In this document: positions 35,501 through 42,705 of the stretch, piece after piece
Numbering within the stretch: the stretch's first letter is position 1
Layout of the letters: each line of letters begins with the position of its first letter
NCBI RefSeq assembly: GCF_000373105.1
Contig: NZ_KB890426.1
Coordinates: 1-64,000, forward strand
Origin: Neolewinella persica DSM 23188
Lineage (GTDB): Bacteria; Bacteroidota; Bacteroidia; Chitinophagales; Saprospiraceae
Direction: 5' to 3'
Length of the DNA stretch: 64,000 nucleotides
The notes under the pieces: generated by a model
What the model saw: only the letters and a program-made list of their open reading frames with translations
The model's database searches: none
What the model was told of the DNA's origin: nothing
Program-made: the position numbers and the translations under genes

Positions 35501-35781
35501 GCCGGGGAGACACTTACTACACCGGTGGAAGCTTTGGTAACAACACCTACAATCTCTTCAGCAAGAACTACGTCCGCCTGAAGAACCTGGAGATCGGCTA
35601 TACACTGCCAAGTTCGCTGACCGACCGATTCTCCATCGGTGGGCTCCGGGCGTACGTAAATGGCCTTAACCTGATCACTTTTGACAGCCTGGACTTTTTT
35701 GACCCGGAATCAACCGCAGGCAGTGGTGTTTACTACCCACAAACCCGTATCATAAATATGGGCATAAATCTCACATTCTAA
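32599..35781 (+). CDS. SusC/RagA family TonB-linked outer membrane protein
   Basis: A 1060-residue TonB-dependent transporter. Signal peptide (about 1-26), carboxypeptidase-regulatory-like domain ('TISGTLTDEQSGDPLIGASV', 'TDFDGNYSLQANDGD'), a short TonB-box-like stretch ('LLDEVVVVAYGKQKK'), plug ('VVIQPSGEPGNDNAVINIRG', 'IESISVLKDASAAIYGARAA') and a 22-strand barrel with outer-membrane ending 'MGINLTF'. With SusD (downstream) it forms a pedal-bin-type importer for oligosaccharides or peptides. The actual nutrient is unknown because no glycoside hydrolase or peptidase gene specific to one substrate lies next to it. The intergenic hairpin after it may reduce transcription into susD. Confidence 0.95.
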   Translation: MKQKFNLLRIAMAAFLLLMLCATAAAQQTISGTLTDEQSGDPLIGASVLIKGTTSGTVTDFDGNYSLQANDGDVLIISYTGYKTQEITVGPGVNYSPGLSSGELLDEVVVVAYGKQKKATVTGAVVGVQGGALQQSPSVNLGASLAGRLPGVVVIQPSGEPGNDNAVINIRGTNTLGNSSPLVVIDGVPDRAGGLARLSPQDIESISVLKDASAAIYGARAANGAILVTTKRGTSGKPTISYDFNQGFSQPTVLPEMSSAVEYANIMNELPIYQTVPVNEWSAASQAIRTSGTYDSPTAGVGTVNANFSPDAVRQHGEGNDPWGFPDTDWFGDAFRTWAPQSQHNLSIRGGTKAVRYFSSVGYTNQEAFYKNTATKYKQYNFRINLDADVSQYIKTQIGFTARREARRYPTQNANAIFRMLMRGRPTEPAVWPNGLPGPDIENGQNPIVITTNATGYEDSPTDYLQANGSVTITNPWIEGLGITFSGAADNSNTRTKRWETPWQLYFWDRVSFEADGVTPMLEGSVRSTFTDPRLTQGNSSTLNTNLSTRINYDTRIGDHTIGLMAGVTRETFSGENFFAFRRNYISSAVDQLFAGGSLDQSTGGSGYNRARLGYYGRAQYDYKEKYLLEFIFRNDGSYIFPQQDRFGFFPGVLAGWNVTNEDFFNVPGVDFLKLRASYGQMGNDQVFFNGQLQEFAYLSTYGFGEFPINSIVETTLREELLANPSFTWERANNLNFGIDAILFNNRIDVNLEYFINKRDQILIQKTGSTPASSGINSLLPPVNAGEVENKGFEFNIGYNGKASSAFQWRFGINGGYAKNKVIFMDEIPGAPEYQLMEGKPIGAYLVYQSDGVFRDQAEIDAENLDYSAVTARLLPGDMKFEDVNGDGRIDGDDRVRIDDNGIPTFNFGANLSASYKGFDLTALIQGATGSSLRVQTESGDIGNFLKWSHDNRWSIDNPSSEHPRLASRGDTYYTGGSFGNNTYNLFSKNYVRLKNLEIGYTLPSSLTDRFSIGGLRAYVNGLNLITFDSLDFFDPESTAGSGVYYPQTRIINMGINLTF

Positions 35782-35789
35782 ACTAATTA

Positions 35790-35854
35790 AGCGGTTGTCC
35801 GTTACATCAATCAAGCAGGTTTTCATACCTTTATTGGTGTAACGGACTACCGCT
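35790..35854. promoter_or_regulatory. Hairpin between susC and susD (arms of 17 bp)
   Basis: The arms AGCGGTTGTCCGTTACA (35790-35806) and TGTAACGGACTACCGCT (35838-35854) pair with one mismatch around a 31-base loop, in the 101-base gap between the two genes. There is no T run, so it is more likely an RNA stability or partial-attenuation structure than a full terminator. Confidence 0.65.
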
Positions 35855-35882
35855 GAATTATAAACTATCATTACACACGATT

Positions 35883-37760
35883 ATGCAAGTACTAAAAAAA
35901 TCCATCTGGAAGGTTATGGGGGCTACGGGAGTTTTCCTCCTGTTGTTGACCTCCTGTAACGACGACTTCCTGAATACGGAGCCGCTTGATAGTATTTCAA
36001 GTGAAGCAACCTGGGCCGACGGACCGCTGTCACAGGCCTTTATCTACAATGTGTACTCCTTCCTGGGGTACGGTGGTTTCGAAGAGCAGGGCCTTTCTTC
36101 CATCACGGATGAAGCCATGTTCACCCACGCGGGCCGGAATATTCGTCCCTTCAACGAAGGAACGGAAGATCCGACCAATACGGCCTGGATGAGTGCCACC
36201 TATGAATGGGGGCAGATGTACCTCGCTATCCGTCAGGCAAATGTTGCTATCGATAGGTTGCCCACCGCTACTTTCGAGGATACCGAATTGCGCGACCGTC
36301 TGCTCGGCGAAGCCCACTTCCTCCGGGCATACTACTACCACCAGCTGGCACGGTTTTATGGCGGCGTCCCATTGATTGATCGCCCTTATGGCCTTGACGA
36401 GGACTACTCCGTCGCCCGTAGTTCCTGGGCAGAAACGGTTGCCTTCATCGTAGCTGACCTCGATATGGCCGCTACTTTACTGAATGGTAAGCCGGAAACG
36501 CCCGGTCGTGCAAGCATGCTGTCTGCACAGGCCCTCAAGTCGCGTATCCTTCTGTATGATGCTTCAGACCTCCACCAATCGGACATGGTTTCCGGCATCT
36601 TCTCTGGTTTCTCTAACCTCGATCTGGTGGCTTCTTCCGGAGATCGCACGGCCAAATGGCGAGCTGCCCGCGACGCTGCTAAAGTAGTCGTTGATGCAGG
36701 TGTTGGTTACAAGTATGGCCTTAGTGCTCCGGTAGGGCCTGAAGAAGGCAAGGAAAACTTCATTGCCATTTCCATGGGCGGTGGTAGTGCGGTCGCTGAT
36801 GCTTCGGCTGCCGTAGAATTGATTTTCCAACGTACGGCTACACCATTATATACTGTGGAAGACAACTGGCCACTGGGCGGCCTTAACCACGGCATTAATA
36901 ACGGTCCGAACGGCTACAACAACTGGGCGGGTAACACCCCCATCCAGCAGATGGTAGACGACTACGAGATGATGGATGGTTCTACTTTTGATTGGGACAA
37001 CCCCGATCATGCTTCTGCACCTTACGTTGATCGTGACCCACGTTTCTATGCCTCCGTCATGTACGACGGCGCTGGCTGGAAGCCACGGCCTTCCGCAGCA
37101 GCTGGCCTTGATCCGATGGACCAGATCCAAACTGGTTTCTACGATGATGGCAACGGCGGCACTGTAAATGGAGTCGATACGCGTTCTTCGTCCATCGAAA
37201 ACTGGAACGGTACCCGTACGGCGTACTACCACCGTAAGTTCATTGATCCGAACCCTGCTTTGCCAGACAATCAGTCCAGTGCCCAGGTCGTCCCCTGGCC
37301 ATTTATCCGTTACACGGAGGCGGTGCTGAACTTCGTTGAGGCCAGCATTGAGCTTGGCGAGGAGGACGCTGCCCGGCAATGGTTAAATCAAATTCGTTTC
37401 CGCGCAGGCATGCCCGCCATCTCCGATACGGGCGATGCCCTCCGGGAGCGATACCGCAACGAGCGCCGGGTAGAACTGGCCTACGAAGAGCACCGTTACC
37501 ACGATGCCCGCCGTTGGTTGATTGCACCGGAAACTCTTGGTCGGATCATCCAGACGATGGACATCCGTGCTACGCTGCGGCCGGGCCAGACAGCACACGT
37601 GCCGTACCGGTATGACCCCGCAGTTTATGATTACTCCTACACCGTAGTTGAAAATACGGAGAATGAGACCCGTTCCTGGGACAACAAGATGTACTTCCGC
37701 CCCATCACGCGTGATGAGATTAACCGGAACAGCCTGTTGGTTCAGAACCCGCTTTACTAG
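35883..37760 (+). CDS. SusD/RagB family outer-membrane lipoprotein
   Basis: A 625-residue surface lipoprotein and substrate lid of the SusC-like transporter. Lipobox region 'GVFLLLLTSCNDDFLNTEPL' places the lipid-modified Cys at about residue 25. The N-terminal SusD-like TPR domain ('EWGQMYLAIRQANVAIDRLP', 'GEAHFLRAYYYHQLARFYGG') and C-terminal RagB domain ('FIRYTEAVLNFVEASIELGE', 'RNERRVELAYEEHRYHDARR') are clear. At 625 residues it is longer than many SusD proteins, mainly in the middle. It ends before a heptad repeat block and a strong terminator. It acts on the outer membrane surface. Confidence 0.95.
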   Translation: MQVLKKSIWKVMGATGVFLLLLTSCNDDFLNTEPLDSISSEATWADGPLSQAFIYNVYSFLGYGGFEEQGLSSITDEAMFTHAGRNIRPFNEGTEDPTNTAWMSATYEWGQMYLAIRQANVAIDRLPTATFEDTELRDRLLGEAHFLRAYYYHQLARFYGGVPLIDRPYGLDEDYSVARSSWAETVAFIVADLDMAATLLNGKPETPGRASMLSAQALKSRILLYDASDLHQSDMVSGIFSGFSNLDLVASSGDRTAKWRAARDAAKVVVDAGVGYKYGLSAPVGPEEGKENFIAISMGGGSAVADASAAVELIFQRTATPLYTVEDNWPLGGLNHGINNGPNGYNNWAGNTPIQQMVDDYEMMDGSTFDWDNPDHASAPYVDRDPRFYASVMYDGAGWKPRPSAAAGLDPMDQIQTGFYDDGNGGTVNGVDTRSSSIENWNGTRTAYYHRKFIDPNPALPDNQSSAQVVPWPFIRYTEAVLNFVEASIELGEEDAARQWLNQIRFRAGMPAISDTGDALRERYRNERRVELAYEEHRYHDARRWLIAPETLGRIIQTMDIRATLRPGQTAHVPYRYDPAVYDYSYTVVENTENETRSWDNKMYFRPITRDEINRNSLLVQNPLY

Positions 37761-37781
37761 GCGGCGTGTTGCGCCGTCAAT

Positions 37782-37844
37782 AGTTGCAGGTTACAAGTTG
37801 CAGGTTGCAGGTTACAAGTTACAAGTTGTAAGTTGCAAGTTGTA
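37782..37844. repeat. Nine tandem 7-bp units (heptad repeat block)
   Basis: Variants of AGTTGCA, GGTTACA and AGTTGTA repeat nine times with period seven, between the SusD stop and a terminator. A similar period-seven block lies at 52656-52750. Confidence 0.8.
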
Positions 37845-37853
37845 AAACCAATA

Positions 37854-37890
37854 AACCCGCTTACTTCTTAATGGAGTAAGCGGGTTTTCT
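37854..37890 (+). terminator. Rho-independent terminator after susD
   Basis: The arms AACCCGCTTACT (37854-37865) and AGTAAGCGGGTT (37875-37886) are perfectly complementary around a nine-base loop, followed by TTCTTATTTT. It separates the susCD transcript from the ASPIC/UnbV gene starting 45 bases downstream. Confidence 0.85.
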
Positions 37891-37934
37891 TATTTTACCG
37901 GCGCCGTGAATTTTAACGGCGCCTATCCATCGAC

Positions 37935-40900
37935 ATGCCAGCAATTATCCGAAATTTTATCCTGGTCCTTGGCTTGCTTTGCCTGCTCCAATGTTCCGAC
38001 ACTGCACCTGCGGCCGCGCCCGAAAATGCGGACGAAACGCTGTTTACTTTACTGTCTGCCACGGCAACGGGCATCAATTTTGAGAATCGGCTCACGGAGG
38101 GACCGAATACGAATATTCTGGTCTACGAATATTTCTATAATGGAGGAGGCGTTGCTGCCGGCGATTTGAATGGGGATGGGAAAACGGACCTGTATTTTAC
38201 CGCGAATATGGCCGAGAATAAGCTGTACCTCAACGATGGAGCCCTGAAATTTAGCGATGCAACAGCGGCTAGTAACGCTGGTGGCAGGCCTGGGCCATGG
38301 AAAACGGGCGTAACGGTGGCCGACGTCAACGCCGACGGGAAACTGGATATTTATCTGTGTTATTCTGGCGCACTGCCCGCCGAGAAAAGGGCCAACCAAT
38401 TACTGATCAATCAGGGAAATGATGCCAATGGTGTCCCTCTGTTCAAAGACGAAGCATCCGCTTACGGACTAGCCAGTACTGCTTTCAGTAACCAAATGTA
38501 CTTCTTTGACTACGACCAGGACGGAGATCTGGACGGGCTATTGCTTAACCACAATCCGAAATCGTTGCCGGTACTGAACGTGGCCAAAACGAAGGAGATG
38601 TTGCAACAAGCTGACCCGCAACGCGGGCTGACGCTGTATAGAAACGACGGTGGAAAATTCAAGGATGTGACGACGGCGGCAGGCATCAGCGGATCGGCAC
38701 TGAGCTATGGCCTGGGCTTGGCCATTTCCGATCTGGACCGGGATGGAGATCCTGATTTTTACGTCTCCAACGACTACGAAGTACCCGATTTTCTGTACTA
38801 TAATAACGGTGACGGAACCTTCACGGACCGACTAGGGAACCAGATGGGGCATACCAGTCATTTCTCGATGGGCAACGACATTGGAGACATCAATAACGAT
38901 GGCCATCCGGATATTTTTACGCTCGATATGCTCCCGGCGGATAACCGTCGGCAGAAACTACTGATGCCCGACGATAATCGTTCCAAACTGGACCTTAATC
39001 TGGAGAGTGGCTTCCATCACCAGACGATGCGGAACATGCTTCAGCTTAACCAGGGCAACGGCTCCTTTGCGGAGATTGGCCGGCTGGCGGGCGTTGCGAT
39101 GACGGACTGGAGTTGGTCGGCTTTATTTGCCGATTTTGATAACGATGGCTGGCAGGACCTGCACGTGACGAACGGCTACCTGAAGGACTATACCAATATG
39201 GACTTTATCAGTTTCATGGAGGATTACGTGGCGAAAAAAGGGCGGTTGCAACGGGCTGATTTACGGGGTATTTTGGAAGAAATGCCCGCTTCCGACGTCA
39301 ATAACTATGCTTTCGGAAACCAGGGAGATAAGACTTTTGCGGACCAGACTAAGGCCTGGGGCTTAGCCCGGCCGTCGAACAGCAACGGGGCGGTGTACGC
39401 TGACCTGGATGATGATGGCGACCTTGATTTGGTGGTGAATAATGTGGATCAGCAGGCTTTTGTGTATCGAAATAATAGCCAGGATCAGCATTATTTATCG
39501 GTAGTACTGGAAGGAGGGAAAGGGAATACTTTTGGGGTAGGAACCAGGGTCGAGGTAACGGCAGAGAACGTGACCCAATCCCGGGAGATGTACTCAAACC
39601 GTGGCTATCTGTCCAGTGTCGATCCCGTGCTGCATTTCGGTTTGGGCGCGCGGACGCAGGTGCAAAGGGTGGTGGTCACCTGGCCGGATGGCAGCGTACA
39701 AACCCTGGAGGATATTGCGGTGGATCAAAGGCTGGTCTTCCGCCAGGATGCAGCAAGCAAAGGGGGAATGGATAAAGAAATAAAGGAAGGGACAGCCTTT
39801 GTTGAAGTCACCTCACCGTTGCCTTACGTCGATCAACTTTCTGGAAAACGGGACTTTGATGCGGAACCGCTTTTACTGCGGGAATATTCCCACTTCGGCC
39901 CGGCGATCACCGATGAAGGCCAGTTGGTTGCGCGGAATAACAAGGTACTCGCTTATACTTCTGGTGAGCCCATTGTTTCGTTTCTTGGCAATAGTTACGT
40001 TGAAGGTAAATATCCGCAAGCAGACGATGTGACCATTAGGATAGACGGAGGAACACCCTTAAAACTTCCAAATAATTTGGAAAACGTCAGTAAAATCAAC
40101 GCTGCTATATGGTCTGACTTGAATAGGGATGGTAACAAAGAACTGATTATTGCCGGAGAATGGACCCCGCTGCTGGTTTATTCTTTGGATGGTGAATCCC
40201 TGGTAGATGTGACCAAAACATACTTCTCCACGGACCATCACGGCTGGTGGACTGCTCTCCACCTTTCCGACCTCAACGGAGACGGCCAACCAGATATCGT
40301 CGCCGGCAACCAGGGCCTCAATAACCTTTTCACCGCCAGCAAAGAACGACCGGTAGAACTCCACGCCGCTGATCTGGACGACAACGGCAGCATCGATCCC
40401 GTCCTAAGCTACTACGCCCCCGACGGGAAGCGATACCCCGACGCCACTAAGGACGAACTCCTCAAGCAGCTGGCCGGACTCAAACGACGCTACGTCTCTT
40501 ATGCCAGCTATGCTGACCAGACCCTGGAGGAGGTATTTCCCGAATGGCCACAGGAAACCATTCACCTTACTGCTGATCGTCTGGAAACAACCCTCTACCT
40601 CAGCCAGCCGGACGGAACCTACCTCGCCTCACCTTTGCCGCTGGAAGCACAGTACGCGCCGGTCCATACCATCACGGAACTGGATTATAACTCGGATGGC
40701 CACGCCGACCTGCTGCTCTGTGGAAATGACAATATGGAGAAACAACGCTGGGGAAAGTCTGATGCGAATTCCGGCGTTCTGTTGCAAGGAGATGGAAAAG
40801 GCGGATTTGTCTACGTGCCACAGACTAAATCTGGTTTCAATTTGCGGGGAGACGTAAGAAATGTGGTGATGGTGGAGGATCTTCTTTTATTTGGGATCCG

Positions 40901-40949
40901 GGGTGGCAAGGCCGTGACGTATAAACAACAACGGACAAATTTGAAATGA
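37935..40949 (+). CDS. ASPIC/UnbV (CRTAC1-like) FG-GAP repeat lipoprotein
   Basis: A 1004-residue lipoprotein (IRNFILVLGLLCLLQCS, Cys about residue 20). It contains many VCBS/FG-GAP calcium-binding blades: 'GVAAGDLNGDGKTDLYFTAN', 'VADVNADGKLDIYLCYSG', 'AISDLDRDGDPDFYVSNDYE' and similar. An ASPIC/UnbV domain follows near residue 560 ('FGLGARTQVQRVVVTWPDG'), and further blades continue to the C-terminus. The usual role of such proteins is extracellular ligand or glycan binding, and they commonly accompany SusCD loci, as here. The transcript is separated from susD by a strong terminator, so it has its own promoter. Two copies of the 21-bp motif are embedded in frame. Confidence 0.9.
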   Translation: MPAIIRNFILVLGLLCLLQCSDTAPAAAPENADETLFTLLSATATGINFENRLTEGPNTNILVYEYFYNGGGVAAGDLNGDGKTDLYFTANMAENKLYLNDGALKFSDATAASNAGGRPGPWKTGVTVADVNADGKLDIYLCYSGALPAEKRANQLLINQGNDANGVPLFKDEASAYGLASTAFSNQMYFFDYDQDGDLDGLLLNHNPKSLPVLNVAKTKEMLQQADPQRGLTLYRNDGGKFKDVTTAAGISGSALSYGLGLAISDLDRDGDPDFYVSNDYEVPDFLYYNNGDGTFTDRLGNQMGHTSHFSMGNDIGDINNDGHPDIFTLDMLPADNRRQKLLMPDDNRSKLDLNLESGFHHQTMRNMLQLNQGNGSFAEIGRLAGVAMTDWSWSALFADFDNDGWQDLHVTNGYLKDYTNMDFISFMEDYVAKKGRLQRADLRGILEEMPASDVNNYAFGNQGDKTFADQTKAWGLARPSNSNGAVYADLDDDGDLDLVVNNVDQQAFVYRNNSQDQHYLSVVLEGGKGNTFGVGTRVEVTAENVTQSREMYSNRGYLSSVDPVLHFGLGARTQVQRVVVTWPDGSVQTLEDIAVDQRLVFRQDAASKGGMDKEIKEGTAFVEVTSPLPYVDQLSGKRDFDAEPLLLREYSHFGPAITDEGQLVARNNKVLAYTSGEPIVSFLGNSYVEGKYPQADDVTIRIDGGTPLKLPNNLENVSKINAAIWSDLNRDGNKELIIAGEWTPLLVYSLDGESLVDVTKTYFSTDHHGWWTALHLSDLNGDGQPDIVAGNQGLNNLFTASKERPVELHAADLDDNGSIDPVLSYYAPDGKRYPDATKDELLKQLAGLKRRYVSYASYADQTLEEVFPEWPQETIHLTADRLETTLYLSQPDGTYLASPLPLEAQYAPVHTITELDYNSDGHADLLLCGNDNMEKQRWGKSDANSGVLLQGDGKGGFVYVPQTKSGFNLRGDVRNVVMVEDLLLFGIRGGKAVTYKQQRTNLK
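38002..38021 (+). repeat. Dispersed 21-bp motif inside the ASPIC lipoprotein gene (5' part)
   Basis: A perfect consensus core. It is read as A-P-A-A-A-P in the linker just behind the lipobox cysteine, a tolerant, disordered site. Confidence 0.8.
39646..39666 (-). repeat. Dispersed 21-bp motif inside the ASPIC domain
   Basis: The reverse-oriented copy (core variant with CGTCCG) is read as A-R-T-Q-V-Q within FGLGARTQVQRVVV. The equivalent loop of the paralogue at 46356 (FGLGEETVADSVLV) has the same length, so the motif arose by substitution, not insertion. Confidence 0.7.
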
Positions 40950-41001
40950 GTAGTATGGTGATTAAAGCAGATCAGAACTTTAAGGCAGGTGTTTCATCTT
41001 T

Positions 41002-41088
41002 TCGCGCGGAGCAGCGGAGTGGCGGAACAGCGCGGAATAGTTGTTGCAATACCTCCGCGCTGCTCCGCTGCTCCGCCGCTTCGCGCGA
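41002..41088. repeat. Long imperfect hairpin upstream of the haloperoxidase-like gene
   Basis: The left arm begins TCGCGCGGAGCAGCGGAG (41002) and the right arm ends in CTTCGCGCGA (41088). About 35 bases per arm pair imperfectly around a loop near 41037-41050. It lies between the ASPIC gene and its downstream neighbour, in a frame that is open but clearly not translated as domain sequence. Similar GCGGAGCAGCGGAG modules look like a dispersed palindrome type. Confidence 0.65.
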
Positions 41089-41137
41089 GAATTCTTCGAA
41101 AGCAAATAGAGGTGGATTAGCTGCCTATTGGGTAAGG

Positions 41138-42460
41138 ATGGTTCGTGGGACTACGATGCTATTCCTTTTATTGGGTATGTTTAGCTGTGGCCCCAGTAGC
41201 ACTTATACTGACGCCGAAATCGCTACCGCCTGGGCTGATCTGACCTTAGATCTCACGAAAGGGACCCCTGGCAACAGCCCCACCTACGCCTCCCGCTGCC
41301 TGGGCTACATTGGTTTGACAATGTACGAGTCGGTTGCCCCCGCGTATCCGGAGAAGCGCAGCCTGGCGGGCCAACTCAGCATGTTGGCCCGGCTTCCGGA
41401 ACCTGATGAAGGGAAAGAATATAACTACCCGCTGGCCATGAGTACGGGCCAGGCGGAGATACTCCGAAGTTTGTACAACCATACTTCCGACGCCAACAAA
41501 ACCAGGATCGATTCCCTGGAAAAAGCGATGGATAACTATCTGCGGGAGACTATGGCTACTGATGTCGCTGATCGGTCCGTTTCCTTCGGCAAGCGGATGG
41601 CCAGGGCCATTTTTGAGTGGTCCAAAAGCGATGGCGGGCATCGGGCTTACCTGCGTAATTTCGAGAAAGGAATTGTCCATCCCGACGTACCGGGCAGCTG
41701 GAAGCCACCCTTGTTTGCGCAGTCGTTCAGTCACCATCCGTTGCATCCGTACTGGGGGCAGAACCGGCCGTTTCTGCCGGCGAATTATAGGATGGAAGCA
41801 CCTGAATACATTACCTACGATACGCTGCCAGGGTCGCCGTACTACGAGCAATTTCTGAAAGTGTACGAGGCAGATCTGGCGCTGACGCAGGAGCAAAAAG
41901 AGATTGCCCTATGGTGGGGAGATGACCCGGACGACACCTTCACTCCGCCGGGACATTCCTACTACATCGCCACCCAGGTTTTAACCGCAAGGGACGCCGA
42001 CCTGATCACCCGCGCGGAGACCTACGCCCGCGTTGGAATTGCCGTGGCGGACGCCTTCATCAATTGCTGGAAGTGGAAGTACCAGTTCTTTAGTGAGCGG
42101 CCTAATACCTACATCCCCGCCGTTATCGATGAGGAATGGGAATCTTTTTGGCCGGATCCGCCGTTTCCGGCCTTTCCGTCGGGGCACGCCATCCAGGCGG
42201 CTGCCGCCGCCACAGTACTGGAAGGCCTCCACGGCCCCGACTTCGTGTTTACCGACCGCAGCCACCTCGGCCGCCCCTACGACGAAGAACGGGAAACGGG
42301 CTGGCAAGAACGCCCATTCACCAAGTTCTGGGATGTTGCGCTGGAGACGGCCGATTCCCGCTTCTATGGCGGCATTCATACGCCGCAGGACAATGATCGG
42401 GGACTGGAGAAAGGAAAGGAAGTGGGGGAGAATGTTAATGGGTTGAGTTGGGATAAGTAA
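41138..42460 (+). CDS. Vanadium-haloperoxidase/PAP2-like lipoprotein
   Basis: A 440-residue protein with a lipobox (MVRGTTMLFLLLGMFSC), starting at the ATG at 41138. An upstream open frame to 40946 passes through a hairpin and is rejected. It has the phosphatase/haloperoxidase core: 'RPNTYIPAVIDEEWESFW' (motif Arg), 'FPAFPSGHAIQAAAAATVL' (S-G-H motif) and 'ADSRFYGGIHTPQDNDRGLE' (R-x-x-x-G-x-H), so the vanadate/phosphate pocket residues are present. Whether it is a haloperoxidase or a phosphatase cannot be told by eye. It follows an ASPIC/UnbV gene, a common pairing in Bacteroidota. It should be attached to the periplasmic or outer face. Confidence 0.85.
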   Translation: MVRGTTMLFLLLGMFSCGPSSTYTDAEIATAWADLTLDLTKGTPGNSPTYASRCLGYIGLTMYESVAPAYPEKRSLAGQLSMLARLPEPDEGKEYNYPLAMSTGQAEILRSLYNHTSDANKTRIDSLEKAMDNYLRETMATDVADRSVSFGKRMARAIFEWSKSDGGHRAYLRNFEKGIVHPDVPGSWKPPLFAQSFSHHPLHPYWGQNRPFLPANYRMEAPEYITYDTLPGSPYYEQFLKVYEADLALTQEQKEIALWWGDDPDDTFTPPGHSYYIATQVLTARDADLITRAETYARVGIAVADAFINCWKWKYQFFSERPNTYIPAVIDEEWESFWPDPPFPAFPSGHAIQAAAAATVLEGLHGPDFVFTDRSHLGRPYDEERETGWQERPFTKFWDVALETADSRFYGGIHTPQDNDRGLEKGKEVGENVNGLSWDK

Positions 42461-42487
42461 GGGGCGGGTGCCTCCAGATGCTGGGCT

Positions 42488-42658
42488 GAAGGGTCCCGGA
42501 GGGATCAACCTTTAATTGCCCGGTGAGGTGGAACACCGAGTCCCGGGGTTGGAAATGAGGTGGCAACTTGGCGGCGCGGAGCGCCGCATCGATAAGGGAT
42601 ATCACTTCAGGCCCCGGGTAAAAGCCCGCTACGCGACCTTTCATCTTAAAGGTCGCCC
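42488..42658. mobile_element. Palindromic repeat element A (first of two related copies)
   Basis: A 171-bp G/C-rich unit starting GGGTCCCGGAGGGATC, then TTTAATTGCCCGGTGAGG, an inner hairpin GGCGGCGCGGAGCGCCG and a closing CCCCGGG. The 54334-54488 element has the same order of modules (TTTAATTGCCCCGGGTGAGG, GGCGCGCAGCGCCG, CCCCGGGCAATTAA). Similar hairpin-chained elements in other phyla accompany IS200/REP-associated transposases. No transposase is present here. Confidence 0.6.
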
Positions 42659-42677
42659 CCTACGGGGTCATGATTCC

Positions 42678-42698
42678 CTTGCACCTGCGGCCGCGCCC
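42678..42698 (+). repeat. Dispersed 21-bp motif, full-core copy
   Basis: It is perfect over the core, with one mismatch at the 5' end (CTTG). It lies eight bases beyond the stop of the leftward C25-like gene ending at 42706, i.e. again at a 3' gene end. Confidence 0.8.
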
Positions 42699-42705
42699 TA
42701 AAGGC

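Noticed and set aside
40946-41137. N-terminal extension of the haloperoxidase-like gene up to an ATG overlapping the previous stop
   Set aside because: The frame is open but passes through the 41002-41088 hairpin and precedes a clean lipoprotein signal at 41138, so translation most likely starts there.
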